Shown: positions 27,208 through 37,500, numbered from the stretch's first letter. The stretch is 54,703 nt of DNA from Pseudonocardia sp. CNS-004 (GCA_001942185.1 MKJV01000111.1:1-54703); one strand, 5' to 3'. Program-made: numbers and translations. The notes: a model not told the origin generated them from the sequence alone.

Positions 27208-28570
27208 ATGAGCGTCCTCGAGCAGGTGAAGACCTCGCCGATGAGTCGTGCCCAGGTCAGGGCGGTCGCCCTGTGCCTGGTGATGAACCTGGTCGACGGG
27301 TTCGACCTCCTGCTGACGTCCTTCGTCGGGCCGGCGATCACCCGCGAGTGGGGCCTGTCACCGTCGGAGTTGGGCGTCCTGCTCAGTAGCGGCCTGGCCG
27401 GCATGGCGTTCGGCGCGCTGTTCCTCGCCCCGCTCGCCGATCGGATCGGCCGCCGCACGCTCACACTCGCCGGTCTTGCGGTGGCCTCGCTCGGCATGCT
27501 GGCCGCGTCGGTGGCGCCGACCTTCGGCGCGCTGCTCGCCACCAGGGTGGTCACGGGTGCCGCGGTGGGTGTGATGGCGGCGTGTCTGCCGGTGCTCGCC
27601 TCGGAATACTCGAACCACCGGCGCCGGGGCCTGTCGGTCGCTCTGATCACGACCGGCTACGGGCTGGGGGCGATCCTCGCCGGTGTCGCCACCGGCCTGC
27701 TGGCCGGTCCGTTCGGGTGGCGGTCGGTGTTCGTGCTCGGCGCCGTCGCGACGGCGATCCTGTTCGTGGCCGGGCTGCGGTTCCTGCCCGAGTCGATGGA
27801 CTACCTGATCGCCTCGCGCCCACGGGACGCCTGGTACGGCTCAACCGGATCCTCGTCGCGATCGGTCACAACGCGGTCGAGGAGCTGCCTCGGAAGGCCG
27901 ACTCATCGCGGAAGGTGGCTTTCGCCGCATTGTTCAGCGGGCGCAACGCGGTGCGCACCGTCCTGGTCTGGATCGCGTTCACCGCTGCCCAGACGACCTT
28001 CTACTTCGCCTCGTCGTGGACGCCCACCCTGCTGCTCGAGGCGGGGCTGTCCAGCCGGCAGGGGATCAGCGGCGGGGTGCTGTTCAGCATCGGCGGCGTG
28101 TCCGGGGCCGTGCTGCTCGGCGTGCTCGCGCAACGGATCGAGCCGCGGCGGCTCACCGGCATCTACTTCACCCTCGCCGCGCTGGCGCTCGTGCTGTACT
28201 CCTTCTCGCTGGGGGCGCTGGCCACGGCGCTCGTCGTCGCGGTGCTCGTCGGCCTGCTGCTCAACGGCACGGTGTCGGGCATCAACGTCATCGTGCCGAT
28301 CATCTACCCGGCCGAGGCCAGGGCGACGGCGCTCGGCCTCGGGGTCGCCGTGAGCCGGCTCGGCGCAGTACTCGCGCCGCTCGTCGCCGGCTTCCTGCTC
28401 CAGGCGGGCTGGGCGCGGAATCGATGTTCCGGATCTTCGCGATCCCGGCGCTCGTCGGTGCGGCCGCGACCTTCCTGCTCCTGTGGGGCGACCGGCCACG
28501 CACCTCCGCCGCGGTGTCGTCGAACGAGCAGGCGGTGCCGCAGGTCGAGGGCACCGCGAGCCAGGTCTGA
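27208..28570 (+). CDS. MFS aromatic acid:H+ symporter (AAHS family), two frameshifts
   Basis: A 12-helix importer of about 454 residues. The first helix has the AAHS signature NLVDGFDLLLTSFVGPAI, with the Asp residues known to matter in PcaK. Loop 2-3 reads LAPLADRIGRRTLTL, and GLRFLPESMDYLIA precedes the central loop. The frame breaks near 27838 (PRDA to LVRLNRILV, CCC read as CC) and near 28412 (GWAA to ESMFRIFAI). ATG 27208 follows AGCGAGG. It is the first gene before the hydrolase-hydroxylase fusion and HyuA/HyuB, and probably imports the aromatic acid degraded by them. Confidence 0.88.
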
Positions 28571-28600
28571 GCACGCCAGCCACCACAGAAGGAGCTTCCC

Positions 28601-30961
28601 GTGAGCGCAAACCCGCCCGTGCTCGTCCTTCTGCACGGTGGTGGTCCCGGTGTCGATGCCGCGAGCAACTGGGAGAGTGTGCGGCCCCGGCTCGCGGAGC
28701 GGTTCCAGTGCCTCGCCCCCGATCTGCTCGGCTTCGGCTCGCGGATCGCGGGCACGGAGGGCCTGCACGGGCCGACGGCCTGGGCGCGGGCCCGCGCCCG
28801 CCAGGTCCTGGACGTCCTCGACGAGCACGGGCTCGCTCGCGTGCACGTGCTCGGGAACTCGGCCGCCGGTGGTGCCGCCGCGCTGGCACTGCTGGCCGAG
28901 GCTCCCGGGCGGGTCGAACGGGCCGTGGTGATGGGCGGGGCAGGATCGGGGTCGCCGCCCCGATCGGTCCCCTTCTACGACGACCCCACGAGGGAGTCCA
29001 TGCGTGCCACGCTCGCGCGCCTCGTCGCCGACGAGAGCGCCCATCGCGATCTCCTGGACGAGCTCGCGGACCGTCGCCTCGACCAGGCGTTGCGGCCCGG
29101 TGCGGAGCGGGCCTTCCGGGCGATGTTCGAGGCTGGGCACCAGTGGTTCGTCGATCCCGGCGCCGTGCCCACCCCGGTCCTGGCCCTGCACGGGGAACGG
29201 GATCGGGTCAGCCCGGTCGAGGTATCCGCACGTCTGGTCGATGCTCTCCCGTGCGGGCGTCTGGAGATCGTGCCGGGTGCCGGGCATTGGATACACGTCG
29301 ACCGACCGAACGAGTTCTGCTCTCTCGTGGGGGAGTTCCTTGACCGCATGAACGACACGGACAGTGCCATCCTGATCGTCGGGGCGGGCCCTACCGGCCT
29401 CACCCTGGCCATCGACCTGGCGAGGCGCGGGGTGCCGTGCCTCGTCGTGGAGGCGACGACCGAGCGCCCGGTGAACCCGCGGTGCAACACCACCTCGGCC
29501 CGGTCGATGGAGATCCTCCGGCGGCTCGGCATCGCCGACGAGGTGCGCCGGGCCGGCCTCCCCGAGGACCACCCCACGTCGATCCAGTACCGCACGACCA
29601 TGCTCGGTGAGGAGATCTTCCGGCTGGACCAGCCCTCGTCCGGCGAGGTGCTCGCGGGCATGGGCCGGGAGGACTGGCCCACGCCCGAGCCCCAGCACCG
29701 GGTCTCGCAGATCTACCTGGAGCCGATCCTGGAGCGGTGCGCGAGCGGGCTCCCGGGGGTGACGATCGAGCGCGGCACCCGGCTGGTCGAGCTGCGCGCG
29801 CACGAGGACCACGTCGAGGCGGTCGTCGAGTCCGAGGGGTCGGCGAGGGCCCTGCGATTCGGCTACGTGATCGGCTGCGACGGCGCCCACAGCGCCGTGC
29901 GCAGGCAGCTGGGGATCCGCTACCGGGGGGTCGAGGCCATCCAGAAGTTCGTGTCGACGTTCGTCCGCTCCGCGGAGCTCGGCAGGCTCGCCGCCCGGGA
30001 CCGGGCGTGGACGTACTGGACCTACGGCCGCAGGCTCGCCTCGCTGATCGCCATCGACGGCGGCGACCTGTGGCTCAACCACGTGGCGTTCGGCCCCGAC
30101 CACGACACCGACGACGAGGACCCCGAGCTGTTGCTGGCCGACGCCGTGGGCGGTCCGGTCGAGCACGAGGTGCTCGGGACGGTGCGCTGGACCGGTCGCC
30201 AGCTCGTGGCGGAGCGCTACCGCGAGGGGCGGGTGTTCCTCGCCGGGGACGCGGCCCACATCTGGATCCCGGTCGGCGGGTTCGGCATGAACGCCGGCAT
30301 CCAGGACGCGGCCACGCTGGGGTGGATGCTCGCCGCCGTGCACCACGGGTGGGCACCGCCGGAGCTGCTCGATGCCTACGAGCTCGAACGCAGGCCGGTC
30401 GGGGAGCAGTTCGCGAGCGCGGTGGCCTCGGCGGCCCGGGTCTCCCTCGCGGAGGTCTCGCCGGACATCCACCTGCCCGGAGCGGCCGGGGCGCAGGCGC
30501 GCGCCGCGCTCGCGGAGCGGCTCGCGGTGACCGAACCGGCCCGCTACTCGCCCGACGGGTTCAGCTTCGGCTACCACTACGCGGGCTCACCACTCGTGGT
30601 CGGTGGGCAGGACCAGGAGGCGATCAGCATGGGCGGCTACCAGAACCGGGCGCAGGCCGGGTTCCGGCTGCCGCACGCCTGGCTCTCCGACGGCCGCTCC
30701 GTGCTCGACGTGCTCGGCCCGGACTTCACCCTGCTGCGGACTGACAGCGAGACCGACGGGGCCACCGACGTGCAGGTGTGGATCGACGCCGCGCGGGAGC
30801 TGGGCGTCCCGCTCACCGTGGTGGACCTGCCGGGCCGTCATCCCACGCCGTTGCTGCTGGTGCGTCCGGACCAGCACGTCGCCTGGGTGGGCGGCGCCGA
30901 GGGACGCGCCGGCGAGCTGCTGCGGACGGTCACCGGGCGCGTTGCCGCCCACCAGAGCTAG
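28601..30961 (+). CDS. fusion: C-C bond hydrolase plus FAD aromatic hydroxylase (MhpC-like/MhpA-like)
   Basis: One open frame of 786 residues holds two enzymes. Residues 1-249 are an alpha/beta hydrolase with oxyanion motif LLHGGGPG, nucleophile Ser87 in GNSAAGG, acid in HGERDRVSP and His in GAGHWIHVDRP, like meta-cleavage product hydrolases. Residues 250-786 are a class A flavin hydroxylase with ILIVGAGPTGLTLAIDLARRG, VIGCDGAHSAVRRQLG and GDAAHIWIPVGGFGMNAGI, like 3-(3-hydroxyphenyl)propionate hydroxylase. Only the stretch EFLDR-MNDTD joins them. ATG 29348 has GGGGGAG 12 bp upstream and its ATGA could once have been a stop-start overlap. One extra G in the G-run at about 29328-29334 would create a false fusion, so it may be two genes. 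It acts before and after ring opening. Confidence 0.88.
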   Translation: MSANPPVLVLLHGGGPGVDAASNWESVRPRLAERFQCLAPDLLGFGSRIAGTEGLHGPTAWARARARQVLDVLDEHGLARVHVLGNSAAGGAAALALLAEAPGRVERAVVMGGAGSGSPPRSVPFYDDPTRESMRATLARLVADESAHRDLLDELADRRLDQALRPGAERAFRAMFEAGHQWFVDPGAVPTPVLALHGERDRVSPVEVSARLVDALPCGRLEIVPGAGHWIHVDRPNEFCSLVGEFLDRMNDTDSAILIVGAGPTGLTLAIDLARRGVPCLVVEATTERPVNPRCNTTSARSMEILRRLGIADEVRRAGLPEDHPTSIQYRTTMLGEEIFRLDQPSSGEVLAGMGREDWPTPEPQHRVSQIYLEPILERCASGLPGVTIERGTRLVELRAHEDHVEAVVESEGSARALRFGYVIGCDGAHSAVRRQLGIRYRGVEAIQKFVSTFVRSAELGRLAARDRAWTYWTYGRRLASLIAIDGGDLWLNHVAFGPDHDTDDEDPELLLADAVGGPVEHEVLGTVRWTGRQLVAERYREGRVFLAGDAAHIWIPVGGFGMNAGIQDAATLGWMLAAVHHGWAPPELLDAYELERRPVGEQFASAVASAARVSLAEVSPDIHLPGAAGAQARAALAERLAVTEPARYSPDGFSFGYHYAGSPLVVGGQDQEAISMGGYQNRAQAGFRLPHAWLSDGRSVLDVLGPDFTLLRTDSETDGATDVQVWIDAARELGVPLTVVDLPGRHPTPLLLVRPDQHVAWVGGAEGRAGELLRTVTGRVAAHQS

Positions 30962-30974
30962 GAGAGGGCACCAC

Positions 30975-33072
30975 ATGCCATATGCACTGGGCATCGACGT
31001 CGGCGGCACCTTCACCGACGCGGTCGCGTCGGACGGCGCCGGCCGGATCGTGTCGGCCAAGACGCCGACGACCCCGCCGCAGCGCGAGGTCGGCGTCATG
31101 CGCGCGATCGAGGAGCTCGCCGCGGGCCTGGGGATCGCGTCGACGAGATGCTGGCGCAGACCGACTACATCGCCCACGGCACGACCGCGTCGATCAACGC
31201 ACTGGTCCAGGGCTCGGTGGCCGACGTGGGACTGATCGCCACCAAGGGCCACCGCGACTCGATCTACATCATGAACGCCGAGGGCCGCACCTCGCGCTCG
31301 GCCCACGAGGTCCAGGACACCCTGCGGCAGCGCAAGCCCGCGCCGCTGATCCCGAAGGACCGGGCGCTGGAGGTCACCGAGCGGATCGACCACGCGGGCC
31401 GGGTACTGGTTCCCCTCGACGAGGACGAGGTGCGGCGGGTCGCACGCACGCTCGTGGAGCAGGGGGTCGAGGCCATCGCCGTCTGCCTGCTGTGGTCGTT
31501 CAAGAACGGCGACCACGAGCGGCGGGTCCGGGAGCTGATCCACGAGATCGCCCCGGACCTGTACGTCACGCTGTCGTGCGAGGTCAGCCCGCGGATCCGC
31601 GAGTTCTCCCGGACGTCCACGACGATCATGAACGCTCAGGTCGGGCCGCGGCTGCGGACGTACCTGACGCCGCTGCAGCGGCAGCTGGAGGCCGGCGGGC
31701 TCAAGGGCCCGCTGCTGGTCATGCAGAGCGAGGGCGGCACGATCACCGCTGACCGGGCACCGGAGCACGCGATCACCACCGTCGGGTCCGTGCTGTCCGG
31801 CGGTGTCATCGGCGGCCAGCGGCTGGCCGAGCAGCTCGGGCACCGCAACGTCATCACCACCGATGTCGGCGGCACGACCTTCCTGGCCGGTCTGATCGTC
31901 GACGGGGAGCCGGTCATGGCGCCTGGTTCGATCGTCAACCAGTTCCCGATCAACGCGGCCACCATCCGCGTGCACACGATCGCTCGGGCGGTGGCGCGCT
32001 CGCGTCCGTCGACGCGGGCGGGAACCTCCGCCTCGGCCCGCAGAGCGCGGAGGCCGTTCCCGGCCCCGCCTGTTACGGAAACGGCGGTACCCGGCCCACC
32101 AACACCGACGCGAACCTGGTGCTCGGCATCCTCAGCGAGCGCGGGCTGCTCGGCGGCCGTAAGCCGCTGCGCATGGACCTGGCTCGGGAGGCGATCCGCG
32201 AACACGTGGCGGAACCGCTCGGCCTCACCGTCGACGAGGCCGCGATCGCGATCCACGAGGTGCAGAACGCCCAGGCGGGCGACCTGCTCCGGCGGGCCGT
32301 CGTGCAGGCCGGGTACGACCCGCGCGACTTCGTGGCCTACGCCTTCGGTGGTGCCGGCCCCGCGCACTGTGCCGGCTACTGCCGGGACCTGGGGGTGGCC
32401 GAGGTCGTCGTGCCGCTCGGCCCGGTCGCCTCGGCGTTCTCGGCCTACGGGCTCGCCGCCTCCGACGTCGCGATCAGCGCCGAGCTGTCCGATCCGTCGG
32501 CGTTCCCGGTGGACCACACCGTGCTCGAATCGCACTTCGACCGGCTGGAAGCAGACCTGCAACGCGCCCTGGACCGGCAGAAGGTCAAGTTCCACGACGT
32601 CACGCTGCAGCGCGAGATCGACCTGCGCTACTCGATGCAGGTCAACGAGCTCGCCGTGACGCTGCCGGACACGGAGTTCACCGAGCACACCGGCGAGGAG
32701 ATCGTCGAACGCTTCGAGGAGCAGTACGAGCGGATCAACGGCTCCGGAGCCGGCTTCCGCGAGGCCGGCGTGCAGGTGATCACCTACCGGATGCGGGCCA
32801 GGGCGGGCCTCGGCTTCCCGGTCGTCCTGCCGGACATCCCGGAGGCCGACGACGCCGACCCGTCCGCTGCCCTGCTCGAGGAACGCCACGTCTGCCTCGA
32901 CTCGCAGATCGGCTTCGTGCCCACCCCCGTGTACGACTACGCCCGGCTGCGCGCAGGCCACGAGCTGGTCGGTCCGGCGATCGTCGACGTGCCGACCACC
33001 GTGGTCGTGGTCCCCGCCGGCGTGACCGGCCGCGTCGACCGCCTCGGCAACCTCGTGCTGCGCTACCAGTGA
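30975..33072 (+). CDS. hydantoinase A / oxoprolinase family subunit (HyuA-like), two frameshifts
   Basis: About 699 residues after repair. It starts ALGIDVGGTFTDAVA, the ASKHA-type nucleotide site of HyuA, acetone/acetophenone carboxylase and caprolactamase subunits. It continues with HGTTASINALVQ, NVITTDVGGTTFLAGLI, IGSGGGALASVDAGG and FGGAGPAHCAGY. The family couples ATP hydrolysis to amide-ring opening or ketone carboxylation. The frame breaks near 31145 (GIA to VDEMLAQ) and near 31985 (TI to GSGGGA, GG read as G). AGGAGAGGG precedes ATG 30975, 13 bp after the hydroxylase. With HyuB it should form one enzyme acting on an aromatic ketone, lactam or hydantoin. Confidence 0.87.
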
Positions 33073-33083
33073 GGACGGCTCCC

Positions 33084-35406
33084 ATGGCATCGAAGATCCC
33101 CGGGGCGGACGAGTTCACCAGCCGCCCCCTCCCACGCGCGCAGCTGCTGGCGCAGATCTCGCCCGCGCTGCCGCTGCACACGATCGACGACGAGCAGGCC
33201 GAGCAGGTCGACGCCCTGACCTACGAGGTCGTCCGGCACCGGCTCTGGGCGATCACCCAGGAGATGGGGGAGACGCTGCGGCGGATGTCGGGCTCGCACG
33301 TCGTCACGGAGTCCAACGACTTCAACTTCTCCATCTGCGACGAGCTCGGCGAGCAGGTCCAGGTCGGAACCTACAACATCGGCCTCATCGGCTCGATGGA
33401 CCTGGCCATCACCTGGACGCTACGCCACCGCAGCGACAACCCGGGCATCGACGAGGGCGACATGTTCCTGTGCAACGACCCGTGGATCGGCGGCGGGTTG
33501 CACCAGAACGACGCGGCGGTCCTGGCCCCGATCTTCCACGAGGGCAGGCTCTTCGGGTGGACGACGGCCATCGCCCACCAGGTCGACCTGGGCGGCCCGC
33601 GCCCGGGCTCGTTCAGCCCCTCCGCGCAGGACGTGTTCGGTGAGGCGCTCCCCACCCCACCGATCAAGGTCGTGCGCGGAGGGGTGCTGCAGCGCGACGT
33701 CGCCGACGCCTGGGTGCGCCGTTCGCGGCTCCCGCACCTGGTGGGCCTGGACCTGCGGGCCAAGATCGCGGCCAACAGGGGTGCCGCGGAGCAGGTCCTG
33801 CGGCTCGTCGCCAAGTACGGCGCCGACACCGTCAAGTCGGTGATGCGCCGCATGATGGACGACGCCGAGCACCGACTGCGGGCCAAGCTCACGGGCTTGC
33901 CCGACGGCACCTGGACCGCGGTGGGGTACCAGGAGCAGTCGCAGACCGGCGACCGCGGGATGCACGCCATCAAGGTGGCGATGTCGAAGGAGCGTGACCG
34001 GCTCGTCTTCGACTTCCGCGGGACCGCCGGGCAGACCGGGATCATCAACTGCCCGTACCCGGGCCTGCGGGCCGGGATCGTCTTCACCGTGCTTCCGCTG
34101 CTGGCGGGCGACATCCCGTGGGCGGCGGGCGGGCTCATGCGCTGCTTCGAGATCGTCACCGACGAGGACACCATCACCAACGCCTCGTTCCCGGCCGCGG
34201 TGGGCAAGGGCCCGTTCGGACCGGCGTGGGGCGCGGGCAACCTCGTCGCCGAGGTGCTGGCCAAGATGCTGGACGCCGAACCCGCACACCGCACCGACGT
34301 GCAGTCGATCTGCAACGGCACCACCGACCTGTGCGTGGTGTCCGGGGTGGACGTCCGCGGCGGTGGCAGTAAGGGGTTCGTCACGCCCGTCTTCGACGTC
34401 ATGGCAGGCGGCTACGGGGCCCAGGTGCACCACGACGGCGTCGACACCGGCGGCCGGCTGATCATCCCCTCCGCGCGCGCCCCCGACGTCGAGATGACCG
34501 AGTACCTCTACCCGCTCGTCGCCCTGTGGCGCCGCGAGCAGACCGACTCGGGTGGGCCGGGCCGGCAGCGGGGCGGGATGAGCGGCTCGGTCTGCTACGT
34601 GCAGCACCCGGACCAGAGCGGGACGATGTCGCTGGTGGTCTCGGGCACGGGCAAGGTCGCCAACCAGAACGTCGGGCTGGCCGGGGGATACCCGGGCAAC
34701 TCCCAGCTCGACGTGGTCGTGCGCGGCATCGACACGCCCCAGCTCGCCGGCGCGACGACCATCCCCGCCGACCTGGACGAGGTCGGCGGCGAGATCGAGG
34801 TCCTGCCGTGCGAGGGGGAGTCGATCCTCGGCCCCCGCGACGCGCTGTACCTGCACTGGCAGGCAGGCGGCGGCTACGGCGATCCGCTGCTGCGCCCCGC
34901 GGAGAGCGTGGCCGACGACGTGCGGCAGGTCCGCGTCTCGGCCGAGGCCGCCCGCGACGTCTACGGCGTCGTCCTCCGGGAGGACGGCGAGGTGGACGGG
35001 ACCGCGACCGGGGAAACCCGGGAGAAGCTCCGCCGCGGGCGGCAGCCGGCTCGGGCCTGCCGGGCACGTCGCTCACGCCGATCACCCCGCCGGACCTGAC
35101 CGGTGCCCGCCGGCTCGACGACAACCTCGCCGTCCGGGAGTCGCCTGCGGGGAGAACCGTCGTGTGCGCTCGCTGTGGTGCCGAGCACGGCCCGCTCGCC
35201 GGAGGAGCGTTCGTCTCCGCGCTGGCCCGCCGCGACGGCGCCCCGTCGGACGCCGGCCCCCACATCTGGCCCGACCCGTCGGCCTACGTCGACGCGGACG
35301 TCGTGTTCCGGCAGCTGTTCTGCCCGCGCTGCCTCACCGCCGTCCACTCCCGTGTCGTCCCCGTCGACCACCCGCTGCCGACGACGATTACCGGAGCTGG
35401 ACGTGA
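33084..35406 (+). CDS. hydantoinase B family subunit with C-terminal zinc-ribbon extension, two frameshifts
   Basis: The partner of HyuA. The HyuB core runs to about residue 640 with SHVVTESNDFNFSICDE, FLCNDPWIGGGLHQND, HQVDLGG and LHWQAGGGYGDPL. Near 35047 one base (GCC to GC) breaks the frame; in the other frame the protein continues with GLPGTSLTPITPPDL and a Cys-rich region: CARCGAEHGPLAGGAF and FRQLFCPRCLTAVHSR, a zinc ribbon recalling the small gamma subunit of acetone and acetophenone carboxylases. A second repair near 35383 gives the natural end HPLPDDDYRSWT. Total about 774 residues. ATG 33084 has GAGGA upstream; GTG 33069 overlapping the HyuA stop is an alternative. The fused gamma-like region argues for a carboxylase. 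Confidence 0.82.
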
Positions 35407-35503
35407 CCGGCCCACGTGCGAACCGCCGATACCGACCCGGCGCAACCGGGCAGCACGAGGCCGGGGCGGCGTGCCTGCGCGGAGCCGTACCTATCATGGC
35501 GCC

Positions 35504-36208
35504 GTGGTGAGACAACCGGGCTCGGCATCGTCCACCGTCGGCGCGAGCAGCCGGGACCTCATCCTGGACGCGGCGAGGGACCTCATCACTGAGCGGGGCT
35601 ACGACGGCATGGCCGTCTCGGACCTGTGCGCGCAGTCCGGGCTGCCGGCCAGTTCGGTCTACTACCACTTCGGCAACAAGCTCGGCGTGCTGGCCGCGCT
35701 GCTGGAGCGCACCTTCGGCGAGCTGCACGCCCTGTTCCCGAACCCGTCCTCGTTCGACGGCCGCGAACCGATCGACCGCCTCGAGGCCTGGTTCACCGCG
35801 GCCTGTGACTCCCTCGACCGGCGCCCGGACTACCTCCGTCTCCTGCTGGCCGTCAGCGTCGGCCCGCACAAGGACGCCGAGACGGTGGGAGCCGCCGTCC
35901 GGCGCATCCGCGACTCCGCGCACGCCTCCTGGGTGGACGCCCTCACCCCCGTCCTCGCACCGGACGGTGACGATGCGGGCAAGGCCATGGTCGAACAGCT
36001 CGCCGTGCTCGGGCGGGCCATGACCGACGGGCTGTCGGTGGCCAACAGCCTCGACGGGGCGACCTACAGCTCGAACGTCGCCCCGTTCGTCACCTTGATC
36101 CGCGGGTTGGCGCAACAGCGCGACCGGGAGAGGGGCGACCGGGAGAGGGGCGACCCGGAGAGGGGCGACCGGGAGAAGGGGACGGTTCCCGCCGGAACGG
36201 ACCAGTGA
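35504..36208 (+). CDS. TetR-family regulator with repeat tail
   Basis: About 234 residues from GTG 35504 (GTG 35507 also possible). The DNA-binding region is MAVSDLCAQSGLPASSVYYHFGNKLGVLAALLERTF, followed by a helical ligand domain. The last 30 residues are a charged repeat of Arg-Gly-Asp-Arg-Glu type, made by four 15-bp units. It starts 98 bp after HyuB on the same strand, so it may be co-transcribed with that operon or be its local regulator. Confidence 0.88.
   Translation: MVRQPGSASSTVGASSRDLILDAARDLITERGYDGMAVSDLCAQSGLPASSVYYHFGNKLGVLAALLERTFGELHALFPNPSSFDGREPIDRLEAWFTAACDSLDRRPDYLRLLLAVSVGPHKDAETVGAAVRRIRDSAHASWVDALTPVLAPDGDDAGKAMVEQLAVLGRAMTDGLSVANSLDGATYSSNVAPFVTLIRGLAQQRDRERGDRERGDPERGDREKGTVPAGTDQ
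36121..36180 (+). repeat. four tandem 15-bp units at the end of the TetR gene
   Basis: Units CGACCGGGAGAGGGG begin at 36121, 36136, 36151 and 36166; the third and fourth each differ by a base. They encode the charged C-terminal tail and may vary in number between strains. Confidence 0.92.
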
Positions 36209-36265
36209 GGTGTGCCGTTCATCCGGGCCGTCCGCGAGTCCGCCTCGGCGGTGTCCCGTGCGGTC

Positions 36266-36610
36266 TCAGCCCGGCGGGCTCAGATCCACCTCGATCCGCA
36301 CCAGGTCGCCGTCCCGGACGGCCACCCCGTGGCCGTGCCGGTCGACCCCGTCGAGTGTGACGGTGAGCGGCGCCCCGTCTCCGGTGAAGTTGCGCCACCA
36401 CGCCTTCTTGTCCGGGAGCGCGACGTCGATGACGAGCCGCTCGTGCTCGGACCTGAAGGCCACCGGCAGTGTGACGGCGCGCCCGGACCGCCGCCCGGTG
36501 TAGCGGACGACGGTCATCCGGGCGCCCGTCATGCGGTTCAGGCGAGGGGATGACACGACGGGCAGGACCGCGAGGTTGACGATCCTGGCCATCCTCTGCA
36601 GGAAGGTCAT
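36266..36610 (-). CDS. nitroreductase/deazaflavin-type oxidoreductase (DUF385, F420-related)
   Basis: A 114-residue protein with MTVVRYTGRRSGRAVTLPVAF, LVIDVALPDKKAWWRNF and APLTVTLDG, the split beta-barrel pattern of the Ddn/F420H2-dependent quinone reductase family common in actinobacteria. ATG 36610 is chosen because GGGGGGAGGAGC is directly upstream; a longer start at 36643 lacks a better site. It follows the DsbA-like gene by 14 bp on the same strand, so both redox proteins are probably co-transcribed. Cofactor F420 use is known for part of the family only. Confidence 0.75.
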   Translation of the reverse strand: MTFLQRMARIVNLAVLPVVSSPRLNRMTGARMTVVRYTGRRSGRAVTLPVAFRSEHERLVIDVALPDKKAWWRNFTGDGAPLTVTLDGVDRHGHGVAVRDGDLVRIEVDLSPPG

Positions 36611-36624
36611 GCTCCTCCCCCCGT

Positions 36625-37398
36625 TCAGGCCCGTGGCCCGCACTGGGTGCCGCCGGCCGGCGCGTCGGGCTCACGCACCGCGCACTGGATGCCGTCGACC
36701 GTCTCCGGCCCGTCCGTGGACGATCTCCCGGCGTCCAGCGCGTGCACCGCGCGCTCGATCGCCCCGAGGTAGTCGAGCGTGCTCGACCCGCCCTGCACGA
36801 CGACCTCGCCGCCGAACACGGTGAACGGGACACCGCGTGCACCGAGCCGTCGGGCCTCCTCCCGGTCGGCCTGCAGCCGGTCGGCGTACCCGTCGTCTGC
36901 GAGTGTGGCGCCGATCGCCTCGGCGGGGATGCCGAGGCCGACGCCGAGCCGTGACAGGGTCGTGTGGTCGAAGGCGTCGGCGTTGCCCGCGAAGATCTCC
37001 GCCTGCACGGCGCGGACGAACCGCCATCCGACCCCGTGCTCGTTCGCGAGGTGCACCAGCCGCAGCGGGTTGCGCGACGCGCTCATCGGGCGGCCCGACG
37101 TGTAGGGGAGACCGTCGGCGGCGGCCACTGCCGCGAGCTCGGCGTCGTTGGCGCGCGCCCGCTCGGGCGGGAGCCCGTACAGGCGGGTCATGCGCTCCAG
37201 CGCCGGTTCGACGGTCGGGTCGGCCGTCGGGTCGAGTTCGAAGGTGCGGGGTTCGAGGCGGATCCGCGACGCGTGCCCGGACTCCTCGATCGCCGCATCC
37301 AGGCGGCCCCCGCCGATGTAGCACCACGGGCACTGGACGTCCACCCACGCGTCGATCCGCAGCACGGCCGGCCCGACGTCACTGCTGTCCGCCGTCAT
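36625..37398 (-). CDS. DsbA-family oxidoreductase (FrnE-like)
   Basis: A 257-residue cytosolic thioredoxin-fold protein. RIDAWVDVQCPWCYIGGGRLD near the start has the CPWC redox pair. The helical insert contains NPLRLVHLANEHGVGWRF and the cis-Pro strand is ARGVPFTVFGG, followed by QGGSS. This is the FrnE/2-hydroxychromene-2-carboxylate isomerase-like branch. ATG 37398 follows GGAGGAGCTCTG. It is divergent from a TetR gene across an AT-rich inverted repeat, so thiol or xenobiotic stress control is likely. No signal peptide. Confidence 0.9.
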   Translation of the reverse strand: MTADSSDVGPAVLRIDAWVDVQCPWCYIGGGRLDAAIEESGHASRIRLEPRTFELDPTADPTVEPALERMTRLYGLPPERARANDAELAAVAAADGLPYTSGRPMSASRNPLRLVHLANEHGVGWRFVRAVQAEIFAGNADAFDHTTLSRLGVGLGIPAEAIGATLADDGYADRLQADREEARRLGARGVPFTVFGGEVVVQGGSSTLDYLGAIERAVHALDAGRSSTDGPETVDGIQCAVREPDAPAGGTQCGPRA

Positions 37399-37413
37399 CA
37401 GAGCTCCTCCCAA

Positions 37414-37438
37414 TTAAATTGAGGCTGTCTCAAATTAA
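37414..37438. promoter_or_regulatory. AT-rich inverted repeat, candidate TetR operator
   Basis: TTAAATTGAG at 37414-37423 and CTCAAATTAA at 37429-37438 pair at 9 of 10 positions around a 5-bp spacer. It lies between the divergent DsbA-like gene and the TetR gene. Its AT content contrasts sharply with the surroundings. Confidence 0.65.
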
Positions 37439-37500
37439 GCTACCAGGGTCACCCTCCTGCGGTTGCGCCCGACCGGGCGGGTGTAGTTGCATCCCCCGTC

